DNA of 64,000 bases from Endomychus coccineus (taxonomy: Eukaryota > Arthropoda > Insecta > Coleoptera > Endomychidae): positions 279,763,242-279,827,241 of the forward strand of contig OY294067.1 in the NCBI GenBank assembly GCA_958510875.1, written 5' to 3'. Positions 11,267-21,880 of this stretch are shown in pieces (within the stretch, counting starts at the first letter, position 1; the number at the start of each line of letters is the position of its first letter). The notes under the pieces were generated by a model. The model had not been told where the DNA came from and ran no database searches. It saw nothing but the letters and a program-made list of their open reading frames with translations. The translations under genes and the position numbers were made by a program.

Positions 11267-12046
11267 CTAGTTTTCCGAATTCTCCTTACCCCACCTACAT
11301 GGTTCTTCGCATTTCTTAGCCTTATCTTTGAAACGATAATGATAAAAACAATAGGGTTTTTCTATCTTACCGAGCCTAGACTGTGAACGCGAACGATTCT
11401 TTTGTCCCCGTGATAGGGAACGTGAACGCCGGTCAATCTTAGCCTCAAGTTTTTTGAAAAGATTAACTATCAATGCTTCAGCTGAAGGGTCAAGTATAGC
11501 GGGAGTACTTTTGCCAACCACGGCCTGTCGAATTGACGAAACTCCCTGTGTTTGTTGAAAATCTACTATTTTATCGGCCATTCTCGCAATTTTATCAAGA
11601 TCAACTTCATCGGAAATGGAAATAATGCAACGTGCTTGTTCTGGCAATTGTTCAATGAACAAAGTTTTGAGAACTGAAGCACTTATCCGGTCTCCAGCAA
11701 GATTGCGGAGATTCTGTGCCTGTAGAATTCTGCGCAGTCGGGATTCTTCTGATTCAGAAAATGCCGATATTATTTTTGCTTTTATTGCTTCATATTTACC
11801 TTCATGGGGAGGATTTTTCGCTAACGACAAAATATGAGGTGTGAATTCTTTGTCCGCGTAGGTGATGATATATTCAAATTTGGTTTTGTCCTTTGTGATG
11901 CCGTGAATATTAAACGCCGATTCCACTTGAGCAAACCAAAATCCTGGATCATCACGGAAAAAGGGAGGAAATTTGGTAATTCTCGATGCCATAATGCCGC
12001 CGATCTGCTCCTTCTTGTCCACCTCTAAATCCTCATTGTCCGCCAT
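11267..12046 (-). CDS. gag: gypsy Gag-like protein, 259 aa
   Basis: Uninterrupted frame starting ATG just inside the primer-binding region (MADNEDLEVD). Residues ~25-45 carry the capsid signature FPPFFRDDPGFWFAQVESAF found in insect gypsy Gag proteins, followed by a charged RSRSLSRGQKNRSRSQSR stretch and a C-terminal cysteine/histidine knuckle, CFYHYRFKDKAKKCEEPC. The family's role is to form the capsid and bind RNA. It ends just before the protease frame. Confidence 0.8.
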   Translation of the reverse strand: MADNEDLEVDKKEQIGGIMASRITKFPPFFRDDPGFWFAQVESAFNIHGITKDKTKFEYIITYADKEFTPHILSLAKNPPHEGKYEAIKAKIISAFSESEESRLRRILQAQNLRNLAGDRISASVLKTLFIEQLPEQARCIISISDEVDLDKIARMADKIVDFQQTQGVSSIRQAVVGKSTPAILDPSAEALIVNLFKKLEAKIDRRSRSLSRGQKNRSRSQSRLGKIEKPYCFYHYRFKDKAKKCEEPCRWGKENSEN

Positions 12047-12052
12047 TTCCGA

Positions 12053-12072
12053 GCATCACGTCGGGGTCACCA
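12053..12072 (-). other. Candidate tRNA primer-binding site
   Basis: On the - strand TGGTGACCCCGACGTGATGC lies just upstream of the gag start and has the TGGTGACCCC form seen at gypsy primer sites. It is ~70 bp from the last base that matches the other LTR, so either the 5' LTR is longer than its partner or the 3' LTR end is lost. Confidence 0.5.
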
Positions 12073-12143
12073 ATTTATGGGGTTTTCTGATATTAAATCA
12101 ATCCCATAATAATTAAACTCCTCTTAGAAATGAAGTGTCAATA

Positions 12144-12313
12144 TGTATGTATATTTATTATTCAATACAATTCAATTATCTTTCATATTCAAATTTATCT
12201 CCACTGCAACCTGCCTTCGCTAGCCAAGATCCTAGATCTTCTTCTCCCCTCGTTCACCGATACTTCACTGCCATAGAACCTTTGTCATCGACTTATAATT
12301 AAGGAGCGCCACA
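12144..12313 (-). repeat. 5' LTR of the gypsy element
   Basis: On the - strand it begins TGTGGCGCTCC at 12313 and matches the left LTR to about 12148. The inner edge is uncertain; the non-matching part to 12073 may also be LTR. Confidence 0.75.
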
Positions 12314-12366
12314 GATTTTCGATTGTGGCGTCATCTGTTTTATTTTTCAGGGACTTCTCACCTTGC
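12314..12366 (-). repeat. Mariner 5' terminal fragment
   Basis: Reverse complement reads CAAGGTGAGAAGTCCCTG followed by AAAAATAAAACAGATG and CGCCACAATCGAAAATC. It matches the 5' end of the other mariner copy at 38323-38375 with few differences. It is cut off exactly at the LTR boundary. Confidence 0.7.
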
Positions 12367-14939
12367 CCTTGTATATAAGAATGTAATATGTTGAGTCTTA
12401 TAATATAAGGTATGTGCAACTACATTCTATCAAGAGGAATAACTGAGGAGCTAACTGAATCTGTACATGAAACAAAAATTTATAAAATATATTTTTCTAC
12501 CAACATTGTGAAATAATGAGCTATTTTGAATCTTAGAATAGCATCTCAATACAACTACAGTTGATAAAATAGATTAGAATGCTCATAATTTTAACCACTT
12601 ATTACTATATAGGTACAACAAAATTGATAAAATATAATTTCCTACTGGTTGTAGTAACTGGTACCTAACGCAATATAAAATAATGTACTGTGGTAAATCT
12701 TAAACTAATATTTCTGTGCAACTACAGTTGGTAAAAATATGAATTTTGAAATAATTTATTTAAATAAAATACGGTGTGATACTTCCTTACCGAATAACAC
12801 CCGTGCTTAAGTTGTTTCTAACAATTTTTCTTAATTACGAATATTTCTAGAGAATTATCGAGACCTCTAAAAAATGTTCGGAAATGAATTCAGCTTTAAG
12901 TATATAAAATTTTTAACAAAATGGCTTATTAAGAATTTGTCGTAGAATCCAATAAGAAAACAAAATTTCGTTACTGCAATTGAATAATAAAGTTAGGGTC
13001 AACCTCTGGTACAACTGAAAATTCCACCATTTTGAAAATAAATTCATCCAATAGATCTATGGTTTCTTTGAGTGTGCAGTAAAATCTTCAGATCAACAGC
13101 TATTCTTGTTCGATACGTACTTCCAAAAGAAGTCAATAGAAATCACCATGTATAACATTATGGTCATGTATATAAAATCTACTTTATCAGAAATGGTGCC
13201 GAGTTTAAATAGATCTGCGAAAGCGAACTGTCAGCGCGTTTTACTAAATTTGATGTTCAGCCAGCAATGATCAAAAGTTAATCGAAAACGTAGTTGGAAA
13301 AAATTATCTATCTTGTTTCTTTCATTGTATTCAGTCTAGTAGAAATTTATACGACTATAAAGAAAATTAGAGAAGAGGAACTTAAGATTTCATGTAATGC
13401 ATCCTGAAAGTCTCATACATTCCGGCAATCGCACAGAATTATGGCTTTCTGAGATCTTAACTGAAATCCCATTAGCTGGTTATCTTCTAACCGAATTTAA
13501 ACAGTTAAAGTAATTGCACATGAAACTTGTAGATATATTACGCTTCTCAGTATATGTTTAAGTTTTCCAAAGAAATTAATGTTCTATTTTATGTCCTATT
13601 ACAATTTTTTGCGTTCTTTTGTAACTAGCCGATTTTAAGTTAGCTTACAATTGTACCGTTCAAGTATATTCCTTAACGTTTTATTTATATCCCGTTCTCG
13701 GAAATACTTCAAAACTTCAGTAAACCCGGAAGATTTAGCTGTAAGGTTGGAGGCGAACGTACGTTTTGTTGAACTTCTTGAGGATGAATAGTATAAAACT
13801 ACCGTAAAGCTCGTAAATGATATATTTTATGATTGTTCACGAATTCGTGTCATAGAGTTCGTGAAAAATTTACTTCCCCTTAACGTACACACTTTTATCA
13901 TCAAAACTTTTACAAATTTTTCTTTGCAACTGATCAAAAAACGGAATTTTCAGTTCATGAGATACAACATGATACGATAACCTATTCCTATACGGGTCTT
14001 TTAACGAGGTTTTGATGATCCTACTTCTTGTAGAAAAAGCAAAACACAACATAATGCAGTATAAATAGAATGAGCCTGTAATGACGTCATGGTGACCAAA
14101 GCAGCCAATACTGGCAGCAAAATGCTACGTTGGGCGATCGTCAAACGATAACGATGAGGTATCAACTAACGTCAAATGAAATTAACGTTATTCATTTTAG
14201 TTTTTGTTCATAACATAACTTTATGAATAAAAATATCTGATCCTACAATTTATACTTATTTATAGAAGTAAATTTTGAAGCTCAGCCCTTGAAATTCTAT
14301 AAAATTTGATTAGTTTTTCTAAGCAAACAAATAACGTTTCATTACTAATTCTAAATTTAAGATATTTATCTAACATTAAAATGTATATTGAATTAACTTT
14401 TCTAAATTCGAGAAATTTAAATAATTAAATTTCACAAGGTACAATAAATAACATTTTCTTTCGAAAATAATCCTTCCTTTTATCAACTGATAGGTACTAT
14501 AATTAAATCAATTTTTCTTAAAAATGATAAAAAAAATATTTATTTTTTTGAATTTGATGAATTTTTATATTTAATTTGAAATGTAAATAAAATATTGTTA
14601 TAACCTATAATTTAGTTAGTAGATTTACTTACCAATCAATCTACTGTGATCCGACTTATTTCACCTAAATTATAATTTTAGAGCTGAAATCATTAAATAA
14701 TATATAATTAATTACTTTCAAATACATTTTCATAATAATTTGAAATAATTCAATTTATATATAAAATATATTGTACTTATCTGCTTTGATGGGTGGGAAA
14801 TTAGAATGAGGTAATTTTATTCTAAATCTCATGTAAACGGTGAATTTCGTCTTCTTTCGTAGGTCAAGTATGCAACATTTTAATAAGATGGGTACGTATC
14901 TGCTTTAAGGGGTGGGAAATGAAGATGAGATCAACCCTT
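12367..14939. other. No recognisable gene (2.6 kb)
   Basis: AT-rich, no frame above 60 codons with recognisable content, and no inverted or direct repeat of note. Between 14760 and 14930 related GGGTGGGAAAT strings appear twice (near 14791 and 14910), just before the satellite. Confidence 0.5.
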
Positions 14940-17209
14940 CGAAGTTGACTGAATAATTCCGGTCCAATTATTCGAAAAAATTCGAGAAAGGAAGATGATG
15001 TTATTTCTACTCATTACTCTTCCAGTCCATTCGAATTTGGTCGAACAATGCCAGTCCAATTATTCTGAAAAATTCGAGAAGAGAATAAGTAAATGTTATT
15101 TTCAGTCATTACTTTGCCAGTTTCTTCGTTTTTGCCCGAATAATTCCAGTCCAATTATTCGGATGAATTCGGGAAGAGAATAAGAGAATATTATTTTTAC
15201 TCTTTACTTTTCTAGTCCCTTCGAATTTGTGCGAGCAATTCCAGTCCAATTATTCGGATGAATTCGGGAAGAGAATAAGAGAATATTATTTTTACTCAAT
15301 ACTGTTCTAGTTCCTTGGAATTTGGTCGAACAATTCGATTCCAATTATTCTGAAAAATTCGAGAAGGGAATAAGAAAATGTTATTTTCACTCATTACTTT
15401 TCCAGTCTCTTCGTATGTGGCTGAATAATTCCAGTTCAATTATTCGGAGCAATTCGGGAAGAGAATAAGAAAATATTCTCTTAACTCATTACTTTTCTAG
15501 TCCCTTCGAATTTGGCCGAATAATTCCAGTCCAATTATTCGGGTGAATTCGGGAAGGAAGATAATGTTATTTCTACTCATTACTTTTCCAGTATCTTCGA
15601 ATTTCACATGAATAATTTCAGTTCAATTATTCGAAAGAATTCGAGAAGTGAAGAAAATGTTATTTTCACTCATTTCTTTTCCAGTCCCTTTGTATTTAGT
15701 CGAATAATTCCAGTCCAATTATTCGGAAGAATTCGAGAACAGAATAAGAGAATATTATTTTTACTCATTACTTTTCTTGTCCCTTCGAATTTGGTCGAAT
15801 AATTCCAGTCCAATTATTCGAAATAATTCGAGAAGGGAAGAAAATATTATTTTTACTCATTACTTTTCCAGTTTCTTCGAATTTGGCCGAATAATTCCAG
15901 TCCAATTATTCGAAATAATTCGAGAAGGGAAGGAAATATTATTTTTACTCATTACTTTTCCAGTCCCTTCGAATTTGGCCGAGTACTTCCATTCCAATTA
16001 TTCGAAGGAATTTGGGAAGAGAATAAGAAAATCTTATTTTTACTCATTACTTTTCCAGTCCCTTCGTATTTGGCCGAATAATTTCAGTCCAATTATTCGA
16101 AATAATTCGAGAAGGGAAGAAAATATTATTTTTACTCATTACTTTTCCAGTCTCTTCGAATTTGGCCGAGTACTTCCATTCCAATTATTCGAAGGAATTT
16201 GGGAAGAGAATAAGAAAATATTATTTTTACTCATTACTTTCCCAGTCCCTTCGTATTTGGCCGAATAATTTCAGTCCAATTATTCGAAATAATTCGAGAA
16301 GGGAAGAAAATATTATTTTTACTCATTACTTTTCCAGTCTCTTCGAATTTGGCCGAGTACTTCCATTCCAATTATTCGAAGGAATTTGGGAAGAGAATAA
16401 GAAAATATTATTTTTACTCATTACTTTTCCAGTCCCTTCGTATTTGGCCGAATAATTTCAGTCCAATTATTCGAAATAATTCGAGAAGGGAAGAAAATAT
16501 TATTTTTACTCATTTCTTTTCCAGTCTCTTCGAATTTGGCCGAGTACTTCCATTCCAATTATTCGAAGGAATTTGGGAAGAGAATAAGAAAATGTTATTT
16601 TTACTCATTACTTTTCCAGTCCCTTCGTATTTGGCCAAATAATTTCAGTCCAATTATTCGAAATAATTCGAGAAGGGAAGAAAATATTATTTTTACTCAT
16701 TACTTTTCCAGTCTCTTCGAATTTGGCCGAGTACTTCCATTCCAATTATTCGAAGGAATTTGGGAAGAGAATAAGAAAATATTATTTTTACTCATTACTT
16801 TTCCAGTCTCTTCGAATTTGGCCGAGTACTTCCATTCCAATTATTCGAAGGAATTTGGGAAGAGAATAAGAAAATATTATTTTTACTCATTACTTTTCCA
16901 GTCCCTTCGTATTTGGCCGAATAATTTCAGTCCAATTATTCGAAATAATTCGAGAAGGGAAGAAAATATTATTTTTACTCATTACTTTTTCAGTCTCTTC
17001 GAATTTGGCCGAGTACTTCCATTCCAATTATTCGAAGGAATTTGGGAAGAGAATAAGAAAATATTATTTTTACTCATTACTTTTCCAGTCCCTTCGTATT
17101 TGGCCGAATAATTTCAGTCCAATTATTCGAAAGAATTCGAGAAGAGAAGAAAATATTATTTTTACTCATTACTCTGCTAGTCCCTTCATATTTGGCCGAA
17201 TAATTCCAG

Positions 17210-17388
17210 AAAAATCTTGTCTTCCGGATGGATTCCGCGTCACAATAGCCTCAAGGCTGCCCTGAAGATGCCACCTGTAATGGTTGGCGAAACGTCGGCA
17301 TCAAGTCGAGCTATTGTGACGCGGAATCCATCCGGAAGACAAGATTTTTCAAGATTAGCTGTCCGCGGAAGTCTACTATCGAAGATAC
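17210..17388 (+). mobile_element. Hairpin insertion carrying a hammerhead-like core
   Basis: A 179-bp foreign segment inside the satellite. Positions 17210-17249 and 17310-17349 are a perfect 40-bp inverted repeat (AAAAATCTTGTCTTCCGGAT... on the left). The loop holds a hammerhead-like core, and ~39 bp of tail follow the hairpin. The satellite string GAATAATTCCAG is present on both sides (17198-17209 and 17389-17400), consistent with a 12-bp target duplication. No protein coding. Confidence 0.75.
17258..17300 (+). ncRNA. Hammerhead-ribozyme-like motif (Penelope type)
   Basis: Stem I TGCC (17258-17261) pairs with GGCA (17297-17300). The core CTGAAGA is at 17262-17268. Stem II is GCCACC against GGTTGGC with one bulge (17270-17288). 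GAAAC is at 17289-17293 and is followed directly by GTC (17294-17296), the usual cleavage triplet. Stem III would be two base pairs with no loop, a form known in Penelope-like hammerheads that act as dimers. One extra base lies between the core and stem II. The 40-bp inverted arms extend stem I. Activity is unproven. Confidence 0.5.
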
Positions 17389-17690
17389 GAATAATTCCAG
17401 TCCAATTATTCGGAAGAATTCAGGAAGAGAATAAGGAAATATTATTTTTACTCATTACTTTTCCAGTCCCTTTCTATTTTGGCAGAATAATTCCAGTCCA
17501 ATTATTCGAAAAAATTCGAGAATGGAATTAAATATTATTTTTACTCATTACTTTTCCAGTTCAGAATTTGGTGTAATAATTCCAGTCCAATTATTCGGAA
17601 GAATTCGGGAGGGGAAGAGAATATTATTTTTACTCATTACTTATACAGTATCTTCGAATTTCACATGAATAATTCTATTCCAATTATTCG

Positions 17691-18613
17691 ACTGCCTGAT
17701 GAAATTGGTATGTGTCCGCTACCTGCATATTGTTGACCTTAACGTTCTGGTAAACATTTTATCTTATCTGAAATGATCCCTCGCTTGTTTGCGCTTGAAG
17801 TGCGTTATCTAAACATTTTTATTTTGGAGTTATCCGGAATATTATAAAGTAAAACCCGTTATATTATTGTAAGGTACTTCCACGTATATGCCCTTTATCA
17901 AACTTATCTCCACATCCCTCTTCCTCAGTTCTATTACGTTTTGGAATACGTCCGATAAATATTGGTTGTTCGTCGATGCACTTTGTATTGAAAAATTGTA
18001 GACATCTTCTAACATGGAGTGATGTTTCACGTACAGATCGTAGTTTCAGGAATTTAAGTAAGCCGTTCCATCTTCTACGCTACCCTCCGAACTCGTGAAA
18101 AGTTCTTTTTAAACTTTTCAGTACAAATACAAATGTATTTGGTCTCTCGTGACGTCTATTTTCTTTTGATATACACCTCGCTGCTCCTGTTTACGAAAAC
18201 ACGTAAACTTTACACTTGGTCAATTTCGATGTTGCGATGTATCAACGTTGAATTATACGTTTTTCAATTTGTAAGGAGTTTGCGAGCTTGGAACTTTATC
18301 TAGGTTCGAGTAGCATAATAATTGTGACTGAATATAAATGCATGTCTACACAGTTTCGTGACAAAACGAGAGGAGTGACAGTGATAAAATTGTAGATTTG
18401 ACTTCTCATTTATCTTTAGAAACAGGTGGATTTAAGATTTCTGCTTGGAAGAATGACAGATTGATTCAAATATATTGATATCAATCAAGCTGATGCTTGA
18501 ATAAAATATGCGAATAGTAAATATATTTTTATCCGTAATTTTGTTTAGTATCATTTAAAAAGCCGTAGATTATTAACTTCTCTCACCAGTAGGAAGCGAA
18601 AATATATTGCAAC
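17691..18613. other. No recognisable gene
   Basis: Unique-looking AT-rich sequence after the satellite. Nothing recognised. Confidence 0.5.
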
Positions 18614-20499
18614 TAGTGATGGGAATAATCGATATATTTCGGCAATCAATTATTAGTAATAGTTATAGTTATGAATTAGTAATAGTAATTCTTGCATCCC
18701 TTTTACTACCTACCTTAAGAATTTAAATAACTGTTTTACGTATTCATTAATTCTACCACTATTTCAACTATTTCTTCAATATACTTGATTCATTATTGGC
18801 TTCACATGTGGCATACACAAGGTAAAGAACAAATATTTAATTTTTATAGCAAGTCTACATGTTGTCTTTTGCCGCGGCATGATTTATGGCTTCTTATATT
18901 GGCGTAGTTGTATTTGTGCATCTTCAGTTTCAGTTTCAGAAGTAGTTCAATAAATCATATATCTCGATCTCAAATCGATTATTGCCACCACTAGTTGTTT
19001 TATGTCATGTACGAACGAGAGAATAATCTAGATCGAAGTAGTAATAGTGAATAATTATACAGTCCAATGTCGAATTATAATAACGAGACCTTCTCTGGTT
19101 TACTTGGTTTTTCAAAACGTTATCAATTTACTTATTTTATCAAATTCATTCTTATATATCATTTACCTTGATTATTTAATATCAATATAACTTGCAGTAC
19201 CGATAACCAGGAAGTGACCCGATATCACGGGTTTCTCATTAGCTACGCAAATCAGACAACAATACAGTCAATAGATATGTAATACTCACTCTTCTTTGGT
19301 TGAGACACTGACACATTAATTAAGCACTGTGTGACCGAGGGAAGTTGATCGTAGAAAAAACTCTCAATCAAAACAAATATAAAATATTGAATAGTGATAA
19401 AGAAATAAAACAATTATAAAAATGAATTAAAAGTAGGTACAACTAAAGTATTAATTAAGAAATTATGTTAAATTTAGAAAACAATTAAGTAATCCTTAAT
19501 TTTAAATTAACTTTACTAGATCCCAGATACGAAGTGAAAAACTAATTTAACACAGGCCGGATGTACAATGGTAAAAAAACTATTATGATTTAATTATTCA
19601 AGAAATTCTAAATTTTATGTATTCAGCAATATGACTTGATTCTAAATTCTACCTTAACCACCACAAAGCAAGCTTAACTAGAAAACTTAGAAAGTTTTCT
19701 AAAATATGATTCAAGTGGTTCGTGAAATAGTCAAAGCAAGATTTAACTCAAGAAGTTAGAATATAACTGACATCAGTGCTATTTGAGCAATATGTTTGTC
19801 AATAAGAGAGAAACCTGCCTCAATATAGTGAGCTGGATACAGAGAACTATTCCAATTCTGTTGACAGGTACCTTAATTCTATTACCTTATTCAGACATCC
19901 TTGAATTTAGGTATGAATGAAAATTATATCAAGTTAATATTCTAATTTCATGTTTAATAAGAAACGACTGCGTCCTGCAAGTCTTATGTTATGGTTACGT
20001 GAATATATTGTAGCTTCAGAGGCAAAGACAAGGTAAAAAACTCTTGTTCAAACCATAGCAAGCGATTAACCTGCCGTTACAAATTAGATCATATGTCTTT
20101 ACCAATATACTGTGAGGCACTTGTTTTCTTTAGAACGATTTCTGTTAAATACGTAATTTATGATTTCCTATTTAAACTATGAGGAACCTCTTCGACTTTG
20201 TCGATATTTTACAAATGATAATGACACTTCCTTGACAAGGATTCATAGACTATACATTTCATTTCCGTCCCACAGATACAAAGAACAAACTGTATTATAT
20301 TATGACGGGACGGTCGTACTAAAAAAAGAACTCATGTACTTGACTTGTCATAAATAATAATAAATAAATTCTAATTGATAATTAATAAGACAGCTTAGTA
20401 CAGAATCAGCGCGCGCATGTGACGAATAACTAAAACCACTACTAATTTTATTAGTAACTTATTTTCTCGATTTTCATATCTCGATTATCCCCATCAGTA
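18614..20499. mobile_element. Candidate non-autonomous hAT element, ~1.9 kb
   Basis: Left end TAGTGATGGGAATAATCGAT and right end (inverted) TACTGATGGGGATAATCGAG are imperfect terminal repeats. The flanks are ATTGCAAC (18606-18613) and ATTGCAAA (20500-20507), seven of eight bases equal. A second inverted end, ATCGATTATTGCCACCACTA, occurs internally near 18974-18993, so a smaller nested or alternative unit is possible. No transposase is readable. Confidence 0.45.
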
Positions 20500-20574
20500 A
20501 TTGCAAATGAATACGTCAAAGTATACTATATGTTATTGCATTGAAACATTTCGCTTAAGCATCATCATTTGAGG

Positions 20575-21110
20575 GAAGGGGCCTTAACCCACAAATACAT
20601 GTGGGCCACTGAGTTGGGTCCATTGTGTGCCCCGTAGTCAGAAGCCTATTCTATTCTAGCAGATTTGTGGGTCGCCAGAAACTCAGAATATTGCTAACGC
20701 TGGCTTCCATAAGCTCTTCTGGGAGCAGTTTTGCTTTCCCGAAGTAACGATGCCTAAGGGATGTCAAAGCAGGGCATTCCAACAAGATGTGAGAGGCAGT
20801 TTCTTCCACCTCTTTGCATTACCTACATATAGGATAATGTGCGATGCCCATAGTATTAAGGCATTTTTTAAGACGACAGTGACCTCTAATGTCCCTTTTG
20901 TTTAGAGAAAGGAATTTCTTTGACAGCCTAGGTGAAGGACCCAGATGAGTTGAACTTTATTTCTTCTGGTTAGTTCAGCCAGTGTATCCCTGCATTCTTT
21001 GACAAGCCTTGATGTGACTCTAAGTGACTTGAGAGCTGCTAGAGCCGACTCGAACGAAGGACAGGAGCAAGGTATCCACGAGACCTTACAGATCGGAATA
21101 ATTGTCAACC
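20575..21110 (-). pseudogene. Non-LTR retrotransposon 3' remnant (RNase H tail and zinc knuckle)
   Basis: On the - strand: SFESALAALKSLRVTSRLVKECRDTL (about 21000-21065) resembles the RNase H segment DSQAALKAL...S-x-L-x-x-xC; then QLIWVLHLG; then after a frame change HCRLKKCLNTMGI and a C-x2-C-x4-H-x4-C-like string near 20770-20860, with YFGKAKLLPEELM (about 20720-20755). This is the usual C-terminus of Jockey/R1-like ORF2 proteins with RNase H. Stops and frameshifts make it a pseudogene. Confidence 0.65.
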
Positions 21111-21880
21111 ATTTGCAACTTTGTGCTCATCTTTCCGTGATTGACAGAAAATAGTATTTTTGCAGTAATTTGAACGAAGCTTCCAAAGGATTTGAAGTGT
21201 AAATGAAATAAAATTTCAATCAAACCCTGGACATCCTGCGATATTCAATTATCGCCATGCAATAATTGCAATAAATCATAATAACTGAACATGTTTGACA
21301 GTATCGTTGATTTTTACCTCACGTACAACACAATTACATATTTGATTCATGCTAAATTTATAATTGCCACTTTCCTGAGCGTAGTGTTAAACTGGAATAA
21401 TTATATTTTATAATTATTTAAACAACAGAGCTTGCTTGGATAAATGAACTAACTCGATTGATAGTTATTGATTTTACACTGTTTGCTTAATTAATATTGT
21501 CTCGTTGTATAAATGGAAGTAATTAGTACAAATTTGGATTATATCTACAATCTGTTATTTTGAATTGAAACAGAATATATTTATCCAATTAATTTTATAC
21601 ATATGATTCAACATAATGGAGAGAGCAATAAATTAAAAAAACCACCTTTATATTTTTCAAATCGAATGTTTTCATAATCAAACATGAAAAATGCGATGAA
21701 AATTTTATCTAAATACAAATACGAAAATTGAGTGGTTTTGATTTTAATAAGCAATCACAATCCTGGCTAATATCTCGATGGATATTGATGGTGTGAAGTT
21801 GCTAAAACACGCAAAGTCAAAATGAAGTTGATAAAAGAGTCCACACCAATACTTGTTGTGGAACAATACAATGTGTCTGG
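21111..21880. other. No recognisable gene
   Basis: AT-rich, no coding content or repeats recognised. Confidence 0.5.

Larger units (their letters stand above)
7878..12313 (-). mobile_element. Ty3/gypsy LTR retrotransposon, ~4.4 kb, no env
   Basis: A full-layout element on the - strand: 5' LTR at the right (about 12144-12313), candidate primer-binding site, gag, protease, reverse transcriptase, RNase H, integrase, polypurine tract, 3' LTR at the left (7878-8055). The order protease-RT-RNase H-integrase defines Ty3/gypsy. gag is a single open frame, but pol is broken by at least five frameshifts. No envelope frame is present. No clean target duplication was found; it lies between two mariner pieces. 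Confidence 0.9.
14940..17690 (+). repeat. Satellite array: ~94-bp monomer, 187-bp higher-order dimer
   Basis: About 29 head-to-tail units built on ACTCATTACTTTTCCAGTCC ... TTCGAATTTGGCCGAATAATT ... CCAATTATTCG ... TTCGAGAAGGGAAGAAAAT. Units on the left (to about 15980) are diverged single monomers. From about 15990 to 17150 two monomer types alternate (GAGTACTTCCATTCC versus GAATAATTTCAGTCC), giving nearly identical 187-bp repeats, with one local doubling of the GAGTACTTCC type near 16720-16830. Each monomer holds inverted AATAATT/AATTATT and CGAAATAATTCG pieces able to form small cruciforms. Open frames here are a by-product of the repeat. Confidence 0.95.

Noticed and set aside
7873..12318. 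Target-site duplication for the gypsy element
   Set aside because: Flanks (GAATA on the left, GATTT on the right) do not match at any offset tried, so no duplication is claimed.
15608..17265. Several overlapping open frames of 60-191 codons with a repeated amino-acid pattern
   Set aside because: They are the tandem satellite read in frame (the 187-bp period plus few stops). No initiation context or domain; not a protein gene.
14940..17690. Regular repeats that could suggest a CRISPR array
   Set aside because: Units are contiguous ~94-bp satellite monomers without unique spacers, in a eukaryotic genome.
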